Positions 42,864 to 53,336 of a stretch of 64,000 nucleotides of DNA are shown piece by piece. Below the pieces are notes generated by a model. It had not been told where the DNA came from. It ran no database searches and was given only the letters and a program-made list of their open reading frames with translations. This DNA comes from Staphylotrichum longicolle (lineage: Eukaryota > Ascomycota > Sordariomycetes > Sordariales > Chaetomiaceae). Numbering within the stretch: position 1 is the first letter of the stretch; each line of letters starts with the position of its first letter. The stretch is taken from the NCBI GenBank assembly GCA_019096155.1, contig JAHCVI010000001.1:9300001-9364000 (forward strand). Reading direction: 5' to 3'. Position numbers and translations under genes: made by a program.

Positions 42864-43068
42864 AGTTGAAGAAAAGCCGCCCTCGTGGTGGCGGTCAGCC
42901 AGGGAATGGCGAACCAGCGGAGTCCGCCGAAAATGTAACCGGGAAGGGCGTGGACGGGAGAGGCGGGATCTCACGGGCGATGCCCTTTTCTTCGATTTTC
43001 GGGCCGTTGCGTGGTTGGAGCGGTGTGCCTGGCCTGATCAGTCTGCGCGCCGAGAGGCTGAACCGGCG
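42864..43068 (-). repeat. inverted repeat B, copy 2 (205 bp)
   Basis: Reverse complement of 39255-39459. The two copies enclose about 3.4 kb of repeat debris. The copy is followed directly by a trinucleotide microsatellite. Confidence 0.9.
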
Positions 43069-43072
43069 AAAA

Positions 43073-43127
43073 CCACAACAACAATAACAACAACAGCAGC
43101 AGCAGCAGCAACGACAACGACGACCGC
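43073..43127. repeat. (AAC/AGC)n microsatellite
   Basis: Runs of AAC, then AGC, then AAC/GAC trinucleotides immediately next to inverted repeat B copy 2. Confidence 0.85.
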
Positions 43128-43501
43128 GGTGGTTCATCTTGACTTTATTTTATTTCCCTTGGAAAAATGACAAAGGCAAAAAATCTGTCGGTCGCCGCTG
43201 GATTTCTCCAGAGACAGGTTCTTTCCGAGCCTACGGAAGTATCATGAATTTGAACCGTCTGTGATTGTCGCCATTGTCTCTTTCTTTATTAGGTCTACTT
43301 ACTGACTTCTCTTCTTAGTTGATCAAGTCTTGAGAAGACCGGACCTCAATAGAGGCCGGTTCTTTTATCACCTCGACCTCAAAAGGCGGCAGGTTCACAG
43401 ACGGCAAAATGATTTCCGGAAGACCAGCAACACGGCCTTGGCCCAGGCCACCGCTAAAAAGAAAGCGGTCAAGCTCACCCAGTGGTTGTAGGACTACGTG
43501 A

Positions 43502-44032
43502 TTCCGGGAGGATCTCCCACCAGTCCTATCCTTGCCGGCAGTCGCGCACTCGGTTCGGGACTATCAAAGCTTCAAGCCCGGCAAGATCACGATCCTCTCG
43601 CCGTACGAGGCCAACGTCAAGCTCGCCGCCAGGTACCGTAAGGGACCCAAGTATACGGCCCTTCTTGAGATGGACCCAGCGTCCACGGTCAACGCCTTCC
43701 AGGGTCAGGAGACTGATATCGTCATTGTCATCGTGGGAACCTCGTTCCCGACTCCTGGCCCGGGTTTCACCTCCGACCCGCATCGACTCAATGTCCTGCT
43801 TACCCGGCAGCGGTGCGGTTTGATTGTGGTTGGAGACGTCGATATCCGTGGGCCGGGGGGCTGCACCAGGTACGGCAAGGGGCAGGGGAAGGGGGCAAAG
43901 GCGGAGCCGAAGAGCGTTTTGGTGGTGTCTCCGTCGGGGGAGAGAAAATGGGTCGAGGCCCTGATGCTGCAGCATATTTACGACAGCATGGTTAGCAGCG
44001 GGAGGGTGGGCCGCATCAATGCTGCCAAATAG
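43502..44032 (+). pseudogene. 3' fragment of a superfamily-1 (UPF1-like) helicase
   Basis: About 175 codons end at a normal stop. The translation has the C-terminal helicase motifs of the AAA_12/UPF1-like group: KITILSPYEANVKL, motif V STVNAFQGQETDIVIV, and motif VI RLNVLLTRQRCGLIVVGD. The upstream part of the domain (Walker A, DEAG-like box) is missing, there is no ATG at the left end, and an in-frame TGA lies at 43499-43501. Immediately upstream other frames show helicase-like words (AKKKAVKLTQWL), so the gene was truncated and shifted. It lies at the right border of the repeat island. Confidence 0.7.
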
Positions 44033-44380
44033 CGTATCCCATCAAGGGGTTCGCGGCGTGAGGGTTACTGTAGTTTATTTAGTTTTCTTGTTTCTTATCT
44101 TATTTTGCTTCAACTCGATGCGACCGGTGATACAAAACCTGTGTTGACCAGAGACGCCTTCTGCCACGAGGCAGCAATGCGGACATGTCAAGAAGCGGTT
44201 GATCACGCTCAGCGATAGTTGAGAAACTCTTCCGCTCCAAGTAGGTCAAACATATGATTGTCATAATTTTTTCGGGCCCACTCTGCTAAACACGACTTTC
44301 GGGGTATCATCACCAAAACCTCCCTCAAGCCCGACGCTGACCCATAACATCGTCTCTTCATGACACAATACAAACAGAAA
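44033..44380. other. intergenic gap
   Basis: A 348-bp gap between the helicase fragment and the 3' end of the permease gene. Nothing was recognised. Confidence 0.5.
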
Positions 44381-46094
44381 CTAAGCGATCCAGAACCAGA
44401 TCCTCTGCAAAAAGTTCTTGGGCACCGGCGCGTGGTCGTTCGCGCACAGCTCGTCCATCTCCTTCTTGCCCGTCAGCAGGTCGATATCGGCCAGCTTCTT
44501 GGCAAACGACGTGCGGTACCACAGCTTGTGGCCGACGTAGAGCAGCAGGAACGCGGGGATCGTGATGTAGGCGGCGAGGAAGTCCTGGTAGTTCCAGCGG
44601 CTGGGCACGAAGACCTGGAATCCGTTGGTGATGGTGAGGAGGACGACGACGAAGAGCGTGGCCCACGTCGCGTACGGCTGGAAGGGCGTCCGGAAGGGCA
44701 GCGTGTCCAGCAGGCCCTGGTGCTCCATGGCGGACCGGAAGCGCATGTATGTGACCATGAGGACGATCCAGCCGATGAAGCCTGAGATGGTCGAGATGTT
44801 CATGAACCAGCCAAACACGCGCGCGCCGTTCTCGGACACGTTGAGGTAGGCCAGCAGGGCGATGGCCCAGGTGGCGAGCACGGCGGCGTAGGGCACGCCG
44901 CGGCGCGTGGTGCGGGCGAGGAAGGCGGGCGCTTGGCCCGTGGCGGCCATCGAGTAGAGGACGCGGGAGCCCGAGTAGAGGAAGGCGTTGCCGGCGGACC
45001 AGGCCGAGGTCAGGATCGCCGCGTTGATGGCGTGGTTGAGGCCGCCGATGCCGGCGCGCTGGATGCCAATGACCCAGGGGCTCGCATTCGCGTTGGACTC
45101 GGGCGAGAGCAGGCGGGGGTCGTTCGAGGGCACGATAGCGCCGATGATCAAGCTGCTGATGCCGTAGAAGATGGCGAGACGGGCGAGGAAGCGGCGCGCC
45201 GCCTTGGGGATGTTGCGCCGGGGGGCGACAGTCTCGCCAGCGGCGAGGCCGATGAGCTCGGGCGAGGTGATGAAGCTGAAGCCGGCGCGGACGAACGCTG
45301 TCCAGTAGGCGGTGAAGCGTCCCGTGGCTCCCGTGCCGACGTATTCCTTGAAGGCGCCGGGGTCGTTCCAGTAGTGAAAGCCGATGGCTCCGCCTTCGGG
45401 AGCGCCGCCGGCCATGATGACAATGCCGACAATGATCAGGCCCATGATGGTGATGAGTTTGATGCTGGCAAACCAGAACTCGGCTTCACCAAAGACCTCG
45501 ACGGCGATGATGTTTAGCGCGAGGCAGACGACCAAGATGATCGTAATCCAGACTGCCGACGGGACCGGCGTGTCCCAGTACTCGAGCAAAATGGTGCCAG
45601 CACTCGCCTCGGCGGCAACCAAGATCGCATAGGCGTACCAGTAGTTCCATCCCGAGGCAAACGCCAGGCTCGGATCCACAAAGCGGTTGGTGAAGTAAGG
45701 GAGCGTGATGCCGCGCATTGGGAGATATGTAGTGATTTCGGCAATGTCGTTCATCACTACCCATACGACAAGCATCATGGAGAGGTAGCCGAGCCATAGT
45801 GGCACGGGGCCGACGAGGGCCAGGATGCCGCCAGACCCGACGAAGAGACCAGTTCCGATGCTGTTGATGCGAGGCTCGTGTCAGCACCCATAATGCATCT
45901 TTGTCATGGCGTTTCGGGGCAACTCACGCGCCACCCAGTGCCAGGAACTGGATGTGCCGACTTTTCAGACCACGCTGGAGTTGAGCATCTCGGTCGAGAG
46001 AAACTGCGCCGTCGACGGCGTCGAAGCCGCCTTGAGCCTCGTCGGCGACGGCGCCTGGGCTGTCCGAGTAGTCTGCCTCGTCTTTCTTGAACAT
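44381..46094 (-). CDS. amino-acid permease (YAT family)
   Basis: Two exons on the minus strand, 46094-45928 and 45860-44381, give 548 residues. The 67-nt intron (GTGAGT donor, CAACAG acceptor) falls in the first membrane helix and joins LALGGA to IGTGLFVGSGG, the family signature. About 12 membrane helices follow, with the conserved SFITSPELIGLAAGETVAPRRNIPKA segment and a cytosolic end (LTGKKEMDELC...RIWFWIA). Family members are proton-coupled amino-acid importers of the plasma membrane. The subclass resembles DIP5/AGP-type carriers, but the substrate cannot be read from sequence. It is the nearest intact gene to the left of the aminomuconate-pathway block, 2.2 kb away. Confidence 0.92.
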
Positions 46095-48349
46095 GTTGGG
46101 CGGCGTGCTGTGGAGGGCGCCCCGTGTGGTTCGGCAGCTCTTGGTGGGAGAGAAGGTGAGGGACAGACGTTGAGGTCTGGGGATGCGCGCCTGGTTCTTA
46201 TCTTGTTGGCAAACCCTACACCCCACAGGAGCAGATCCCGCGGCGATAGGATTTGATAGAGGTGGGGAAGGGGGTTGAGAAGGATCCACGAACGTGTGGA
46301 AAAGCTGGGGTTGCAAGATGGTGTGGACAGGCACCCCGCTGTCAATTTAGGGTTGGCAGATGCGGTGGTGTTGTGCTGGGACGATCTGGTGGCAAGGACC
46401 GTCCGACTGGGACGAGGGAAAAACAGGGCAGGGTGTCCCAGGCGAGCTGGGTTGTCAACGGGAACACACCACCACCACGCAAGACATTGGTTCGCTTGCC
46501 CACGGAAGCTCGTCTGGCGGGCTGATGACTGCATCAGTGCATCGGTCTGCGCGACGCGGGTCTCGGCACCTGGGAGGTCGGGGCTCGGGGCATGGCCCGA
46601 CATGGGTAGTCCGGGGGTCCGGCATGGGTCCGGCACTGGCCGCCCCTTGTCCGGGGAAGCGGATGAGGGAGGCGATGGGGGGCGTTGAGGGTGTTCGCCG
46701 GGGTTGCCGTTCAGGTCGCGTGCCTTGTGGCACTCTCGAGGCACTGTGTAAACCAGGGTACCTTACGGCTGTGTGCTGCGGGTATACGTCAGAAGTCGAG
46801 GGTGTCTCGAAGTCGCCTTGGGTGTAGTGTCACGTGTGTTCAAGGACGTAAGAGAAACCTGCTTGAACTCGACTGTCGATGAATTTCCTAGCTCGTGATG
46901 GGCCGAGTTCTCTCTCCCGTCGTGTGTGGGAACCATGCTAACGTCAAAAGAGTTTAGTGCAGACACTGTTGATCGTTGACTTGCCCTGGCCCTGCAGTTG
47001 TCAACACCCGGCAAGCCCGATGAGCGCCGCCACCAGCATGCCTTCAATGAGCTTTTGGGCCGCGTCTGCGCTGCTGCTGACATCCTGAGCAGCATGTCCC
47101 TGGCGCGGTTCAGCCGTGGCTACCCGAGCGCCAATACGACCTGCATCGACTTGTTCCTGGGAGCAACATGCAACAACAGGGATGACCGCGTGTCATCTGG
47201 TGGTCCTGCCGGCAGTTTCAACGCTGTTGTTGCATCCACCCTGACACCTTCGGTACTGAAAGCAGCCAAGCGTGGAATTTGTCCCCAGTTGTCTTTTCCA
47301 ATTGTCGAATCAGCACGGCCAGCGACGGTGTTTGCAGACCCTGGCCATCGAGACTCGGGGCAAGCGGAGCTGGGCTGATTGGAGGCTGTTCTGTACTGGC
47401 TGCTCTGGTTGCTCTGGGGCTGACTCGGCGTGAAGTCGGCATCGAGTTTGTTCCAGGATACCTTATCGGGTGAAGTCTGGAGAAAAGGACCGTTTATTGT
47501 GTCTGTGGTGGGTTGCTCAAGTCCCGTGGCTGGGATAACCTGGCAGAATTGGGCAAAAATGTCCGGTCTCACAGTGCATGAGGGCAAGGTCGGTCTCCCA
47601 CGGGCGGCCAAAAACTGCCCAGCGCTGACTGCCTCGAGACTGCCAGACTGCCCAGCTGCGATGCCTCGGATGCTTCGAGAAGGTCGAGAGAAGCCGCGCT
47701 TTCAACCAAGGAAATGGACCAACTGACCTCGCCGGCAATTGGAGTCTCCACCATGACGACTGACTGCTGAGAGGCCCACCAGGGCGGTCTCGACGGTCTA
47801 GACTTTGGAGGCAAGAAGGGGAGCACGATCACGGTGCAGCTGGACAGTCTCGACTGTGCAAACATCTAGAACCGAATCAAAAGTCTAGACCACTTGTCTC
47901 CGGCACATTCTCTCCGATAATCACCATTGGCCACGTTTAAATGTGAAAAACACTGGTTCGAGGCATCGTGAGGTTGCCTCTCAGTTGCTTTCAGACTCAG
48001 TGACGTCAGTTAGGCTGTGTTCAGAACGTTCGCTCGGGGCTCACGAGTTGAAACTCGCATCTGGTCAGAATACCTGAGGTACTGTACCTCTTCAACCCGT
48101 AGAGTTTTCACATCGCACCTTGAAAGTTGCAATTGCCCAATCATTTGAATAACAAGTGAACAAAGTTGAAAATCATGTCAATATGCCTGCTGCCGGTCTA
48201 ATATGCTTTCCACTGGTCCACCTTCATTCCGCAACCAGCCACCTTCCTGTTCTCGCCTCAGGTTCCTTACAGGTAGCTTCTTGACGCACCTGCCAATCCC
48301 AGCCTTGAGAGTTCAATTAATCGCCCAGTGCTTTCTACCTTAGTTTCTC
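46095..48349. other. intergenic, 2.25 kb
   Basis: No gene was recognised. The right end is the 3' flank of the RidA-family gene and the left end the permease promoter. Long frames here (45965-46744 minus, 46998-47378 plus) lack codon bias and family similarity. Confidence 0.45.
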
Positions 48350-48802
48350 TCAATCCGACACCACCGCCTGGCACTTGATCTCGACAAGGATCTTCTCGTT
48401 CGGCAGTCCTGCGACTTGCACACATGTCCTTGCCGGCGCCTTGGTGCGGTCTGGCCAGATCTTGTTCCACTCGGCATTCATCGGGCCGTAATCGCGTCGC
48501 ATGTCCATCAGAAAAACGGTCGCATCAACCACGCTCTCGAGCCCGCACTTGCCGTCGGTGGCCCCCCGGATGACGCGCTCAATGTTCCGCAGCACCGCCG
48601 CCGTTTGCACCCCGCAGTCCAACTCGTAGGTGCCGTCGTCCTTTGTCTCACAGCCCTCAAAGGTACCGTCCGCTCGCCGGCTGGAGATGCCCGAGACGAA
48701 GATCGTCTTTGCCGTGCTTGGAATTGTCCGGGCGTGTGGGTAGTTGGCAAGTCCCTGTGCCCCCGAAGGGAGGAGGAAGCTGGTTCCGTTGGGAGATGCC
48801 AT
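48350..48802 (-). CDS. RidA-family protein, probable 2-aminomuconate deaminase
   Basis: A single exon of 150 residues from the ATG at 48802. The frame is open to 48886, but the extra 28 residues look like leader. The RidA/YjgF fold is clear: IFVSGISSRR near the N-terminus, QTAAVLRNIERVI, VVDATVFLMDM, and the C-terminal PARTCVQVAGLPNEKILVEIKCQAV. Among subgroups it fits the bacterial 2-aminomuconate deaminases (AmnD/NbaF type), which carry YPH at the start of the first strand and VSG-SSRR-D-TF (here NYPHAR and SGISSRRADGTF) rather than the imine deaminases of the RidA core group. It would hydrolyse 2-aminomuconate to 4-oxalocrotonate and ammonia. It sits head-to-head with the semialdehyde dehydrogenase gene. 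Confidence 0.82.
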   Translation of the reverse strand: MASPNGTSFLLPSGAQGLANYPHARTIPSTAKTIFVSGISSRRADGTFEGCETKDDGTYELDCGVQTAAVLRNIERVIRGATDGKCGLESVVDATVFLMDMRRDYGPMNAEWNKIWPDRTKAPARTCVQVAGLPNEKILVEIKCQAVVSD

Positions 48803-49221
48803 TGAAGTCTGATGTTTTGTGCACAGCGTGGTGGTCGAGAACTCGAGTGAAATGGGTCCGGGATACGAATGACTGACGTGTTTCAAAGAATTTAGTGTTT
48901 ACTTTGCTCAAATACTCTCAAGTCTTACTTTCGGTCTCATCAACCCGGTGGAGACCCCCGCAATCGCCGGCCCTCTCCCCCACCATCGGCATCCAAGCTC
49001 GGGCCGACACTGGCCCGCCTACGGTCCGCCATCCGCCATCCGCTCCGCTGTTTGCCGAACAGTCTTGTTGCCTCTCTCACTCCACGTCGAGCAGGAGGGG
49101 GGATCCATCCAACTCTACCCTGAGGGATCGTTGTTACAGCTGATACGAACTCCAACTGGACCAGAGGCACACAACACCGTAGTTACCATTGAGCTCTTTT
49201 CGTTGATTCAGACTTCGCACC
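48803..49221. promoter_or_regulatory. bidirectional promoter of deaminase and dehydrogenase genes
   Basis: A 419-bp head-to-head region, so the two pathway genes could be co-regulated. It contains a short GC-rich tandem (CCGCCAT repeated, about 49025-49045) and CGG/CCG triplets of the kind bound by Zn2Cys6 activators. No specific site can be named. Confidence 0.5.
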
Positions 49222-50899
49222 ATGGGCAACATGAATCCGCAAGAATGGACTCGTCAGGCCCTCCTGGACTGCGCCGAAACCATCTGGGATTGCAACACGC
49301 TGGAGAAGGCGAGCTCGCTCATCCACTCTCGCCCCACACCGATACTACTACCGAACTACGTCGCGGGCGAATTGAGTCTGCCGTCATCCACTTCTACCTC
49401 ATTCATCAACTCCTATGAGCCCAAAACGGGCGCTCTTCTCTGCAGAATCCCATGTGCACAGCCAGACGATGTTGAAGACGCGATCCGGCATGCAAGGGAT
49501 GCTTTCCCAAGCTGGAGCAAGACCACACGAGCAGAGCGGTCTGCTCACCTTCGCCGTGTAAGCGAGTTGCTCCAGGAACACCGAGAGCTCTTTGCCGTCT
49601 GGGAAAGCATCGACCAAGGGAAAACCCTTGAGCGCGCAAGGATCGAGGTTGACCGGGCCATCTCCAACTTCTCGTAGGTCTCTTTGAAATCGTATCTTCT
49701 CCAATCGTGATCTGATCCGTCGTCAGATACTTTTCCACGTACATCCTTCATGAGCAGACCGCTGCTCGCGTCATTGACGGCGTGGCTCTAACTTATGAGC
49801 ACCGCTCTCCAGCTGGAGTGTTCGCGCTCATCTCGCCGTGGAACATGCCGCTGTACCTATTGACTTGGAAGATCGCGCCATGTTTGGCGTTTGGGTGCAC
49901 GGCGGTTGCAAAGCCCAGCGAGGTCACCAGCATGTCCGCGTATCGTATGTTCAAGGCCTGAACCCTAGGCCGTTGCTGTTGTTGAGGCTGACACACACCA
50001 CAGTTTTGGGCATACTGTTCCGAAAAGCTGGCCTGCCCGCTGGGGTAATCAACATCGTTCTCGGAGACGGTCCAACGACGGGGGCTTCACTTGTTGCTTC
50101 CTCTGCAATCGACGGCGTCTCGTTTACCGGCGGCACTCAAACGGGGATTGCCATCCGCCGTGCCACCGCCCACCAGATCAGGAAGCACCTGTCGCTTGAG
50201 CTGGGCGGGAAAAACCCAAACTTGGTGTTCGCCGACTCGATGGACCCTGCAGTGCGAGACCGCACGATTCGAATAGCCGCCAGCGCCGCCTTCGAAAATC
50301 AAGGCGAGATCTGCCTTTGCGGTTCCCGTATCTATGTTGAGCGGGCTGCGTACCCGGAATTTGTGCGCGCCTTCACTGAGTACGTGGCGAAAACATACGT
50401 TCTTCGAACCACAGTGGGCGCAGTCGCCAGCGAACAGCACTACAACAAGATCCGGAGCTACTTGGAGCTCGCAGTCGAGGAAAAGGCCACTTTCCATCTC
50501 GGCAGCGTTCCGCCTCAGCTGGGGGTGAACGGCGCTCAGGGGTACTGGATTGCCCCTACGATTCTTAGCGACGTGGCTCCAGACTCGCGGCTACAAAAGG
50601 ACGAGATATTCGGTCCCGTCGTGACCATCTCTCCGTTTGACGACGAGGAAGAAGCCGTCCGGCTCGCCAATGAAAGCGAGTACGGCCTCGCGGCAGTCCT
50701 CTTGACCACCGATGGGGCCAGGATGAGACGTGTCGGGGAGCAGATCGAGGCCGGTCTGGTTTGGGTGAACTGCTGGCTTGTGAGGGAACTAGGCACTCCG
50801 TTTGGTGGCATGAAGAATAGCGGGACGGGAAGGGAGGGCGGGGAGTACTCGAGGGATGTTTTTACGGTGGTGAGGACACTGCACCTGCCAGCTTACTGA
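49222..50899 (+). CDS. 2-aminomuconic (2-hydroxymuconic) semialdehyde dehydrogenase, ALDH8A1-like
   Basis: Three exons, 49222-49673, 49727-49944 and 50004-50899, give 521 residues. Introns are 53 nt (GTAGGT donor) and 59 nt (GTATGT donor), joining ISNFSYFSTYI and MSAYLLGILF. The aldehyde dehydrogenase core is complete: SPWNMPLYLLTWKIAPCLAFG, VSFTGGT, the general-base Glu in SLELGGKNPN, and the catalytic Cys in NQGEICLCGSR. The GEICLC motif and the tail VWVNCWLVRELGTPFGGMKNSG are those of ALDH8A1 and bacterial HMSDH/AMSDH, which oxidise 2-aminomuconic semialdehyde with NAD. About 4-5 residues seem to be missing before TVGAVAS compared with the human enzyme. It is adjacent to both neighbouring pathway enzymes. 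Confidence 0.9.
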
Positions 50900-51882
50900 C
50901 GCATGCTCCTCGGCCGCATGTTCGACGTTTGATATCAGAACTTGTCTTTCTTAATATATCTTTGGCCAGTAATAAAGTTCAACTGCGCTCAAGGTTGTGA
51001 CAATCTCATCACATGGTTTAGGCTGTCTCAATCGCTTTCCTTCGCCCTCTCAAAAAGGTATAGGTCAACATAATTTAGTTTCCGATAACACATCCATAGA
51101 TATCTGTTTCGTGCCGAGATTGGGTGACCCCAATTCCACAGCAATAAGCCGAGATATGCGTAGATTCTAGGTTCCTTTCCTCCTGTTCTTATCCTATCTT
51201 CTTTTTTTGTTTCTCTCATCCCTATTACTTCCCCCTTTTTGAAATTTGCATTCTAGTCATTCTTCCTTCCTATTTTCTTATTTTTTTGTTTTCCCCTCTG
51301 AGATGAAAGAAGGCAAGAAGGAAAGAAGGAAGAAGCATGAACACTACCTACCTTTAAATGCCAAGGGGTGCCTCGACAACCAAAATTTGCTACACGGTTC
51401 TCTTGGCTCTAAACTCACCGGTTCACACAGATCTTGCTGCCTCAGTTGTGCTAGTGCCAGGTTTGCTCCCGGCATTACCGCTCATAGTTCGCATACCCCG
51501 GTGCGGGGAGCCGGTGATCTCGGCCCACGGAGCGAGTTCCGGCCAATCAGAATGCGCTGTTGTCCGCATCCGTTCCGTCTTCCGTCTTCCGTGTCTCACG
51601 GAGCGGATCGGAGCGGGTCGAAACGGCTCGGCTGCCCCCTTTTCAGGAACTCGCGACTTACACAAGATTGCAGGTGTCTGCTTTTCGTGACATCATTTTG
51701 ACTTGTAGCATCTCGATAGTGCAGGTTCCTTTGCATTACTTGTGCCGCTTGTAAACCAGCATGTTCTCCCGCAGCAGCAGCAGCCGTCATTGAACATCTC
51801 TCACCCGTCTTCATCCCTCAATTGACAGCGGACTCGGTATCTTGAACTCCAAACCAAACAAATTCCGCATCTACAAACCACA
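50900..51882. promoter_or_regulatory. intergenic with AT-rich stretch; promoter of decarboxylase gene
   Basis: About 1 kb. The part 50930-51320 is distinctly more AT-rich than the surrounding genes and carries T-rich and purine-rich runs (51185-51340). Nothing was recognised as coding. The last ~150 bp before 51883 resemble an ordinary 5' leader. Confidence 0.45.
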
Positions 51883-53336
51883 ATGGCACCCGCCGCAACG
51901 CGCGACCTCCAGCCCTGCTGCTCCCCATCACCATCACCCTCTCCTCCCCAACAACATGGCCGCGACCCCTCCTCCCTCTCCTCCCTCTTCCGCATCGACC
52001 TCCACACGCACATCATGCCCCCCTCCTCCCGGACCTCGCCTCCCTCACCCCACGCCGCACCCAGCAGACGCGCAGGATCAGGGCTCCTCCTCCTCCTACC
52101 CCTGGCCGGCCTTCCGCAAGTCGGCCGACCACGCCGCCACGGGCGCCATCGACATGTACGTCGGCGACGCCTTCTTCCGCCGCGTCGCGCCGTCGTGCTA
52201 CGACCCGGCCGCGGCTGCGCGTGGACGCCGCGGGCGTCGACGTGCAGGTGCTGAGCACCGTGCCCGTGCTCTTGCTACGACGCGCCCTCGCCCCCGCCCG
52301 GGCGCTCGCGCGCGCGCTCAACGACCACGTCAGCGAGGTCTGCGCGCGGTGGCCGGCGCGGTTCGTGGGGTTGGCGACGGTGCCGCTGCAGGACTGCGGT
52401 GCGGCGGTGGAGGAGCTCAGGAGGGTGCGGGGCCTGCCGGGGATGGTCGGGGTGCAGATCGGGACGAGCGTGGAGAAGGGTGGTGGTGGGGTGATCATGT
52501 TGGATGACGCGGCGCTGGAGCCGTTTTGGAGCGCGTGCGAGGAGCTGGATGTGCCGGTCTTTGTGCATCCGCTGGGGTACGCGTTGAGCAAGGAGAATAA
52601 GGAGCGGTGGGGGCGGTATTGGGGTTCGTGGCTCGTCGGGATGCCGTGCGAGACGGCGCTGGCGATGCATGCGGTCACGGCGGGCGGGGTGTTGGTGAGG
52701 CATCCGGGGCTGAGGTTGTGCTTTGCACATGGCGGAGGCGCGTTCCCGGCGCTGCTGGGGAGGATACAGCACGGATTCGACTGCCGTCCGGATCTGGTCG
52801 CCACCCGAGCCTGTGGGGTGACGCCGACGGAGCATTTCAGAGGCGACGGGCCGGCACCGCCAGAAGGAACCGAGCCGGGCCAGGGACAGATCTGGATCGA
52901 CTCGCTGATGCACGACCCGGATCTGCTGGAGTACGTCCTCCGCAAGCTGGGCCCGGGGGGGTCAGGCCGGATCGTGCTTGGGAGCGACTATCCGTTCCCC
53001 TTGGGTGAGGTGCCCACGGCTGGTAAGATGATCACCGAGGACGAGCAAATCGGGACCTTCATGAGCCACAAAGAAAGAGCCGGTGTCTTGGCACGAAACG
53101 CCATCCGGTTTCTCAAGCTGGGGCAGGACTTCGAGAAAAGATTCGAGGAGCGGTGGAGGCAGTTTGAGGCCGCCTTTGCGGGTGAACAGGCGAACGTCGG
53201 GGCCAGGGAGAGCTGGACGCACCGTGACAGCGCGATAGAACTCGATGCTGATGACGAGTTTCAAGGCGTCAAGGGCAAGTTAAGACCTGCCCGCAGTGAG
53301 TCGGAGAGTCCGCTTGGCAGCATCGCTAGCCAGTAA
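51883..53336 (+). CDS. ACMSD: 2-amino-3-carboxymuconate-6-semialdehyde decarboxylase (ACMSD), frame-disrupted near 5' end
   Basis: The core from 52218 onward is one clean frame to the stop at 53336. It matches ACMSD: VDVQVLSTVPVL, RFVGLATVPLQ, GVQIGT, FVHPLG (zinc-site His), WLVGMPCETA, CFAHGGGAFP, and LGSDYPFPLGE (catalytic Asp). The N-terminal metal motif IDLHTHIMPP lies in the frame of the ATG at 51883, while the next conserved part (SYPWPAF...GAIDMYVGDAFFRRVAPSCYDP) is in a second frame and the core in a third. Between 52010 and 52090 there is no GT dinucleotide, so no standard intron can explain the first shift. The second, near 52212, also lacks a usable intron. The enzyme decarboxylates ACMS to 2-aminomuconic semialdehyde, feeding the two genes to the left. 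Confidence 0.82.

Larger units (their letters stand above)
37934..44032. repeat. repeat island: nested, decayed repeats and helicase fragments
   Basis: This 6-kb block has no intact gene. It contains two inverted repeat pairs, a long pyrimidine tract, tandem repeats and fragments of helicase-like ORFs on both strands, listed separately. No complete transposase, reverse transcriptase or integrase frame is visible. The stretches 38451-39254, 39460-40132 and 43118-43500 carry no recognisable coding sequence. The layout suggests repeated insertion and rearrangement beside the tRNA gene. Confidence 0.7.

Noticed and set aside
43482..43823. Plus-strand frame overlapping the helicase fragment
   Set aside because: It is a shadow frame. 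The helicase motifs are in the frame ending at 44032.
37934..44032. The island as a CRISPR-like or integron-like array
   Set aside because: Repeats differ in size and spacing and are inverted. The organism is eukaryotic, and no regular spacer pattern exists.
45965..46744. 259-codon minus-strand frame above the permease
   Set aside because: It overlaps the permease's first exon in another frame and has a random Pro/Ser/Arg composition with no domain.
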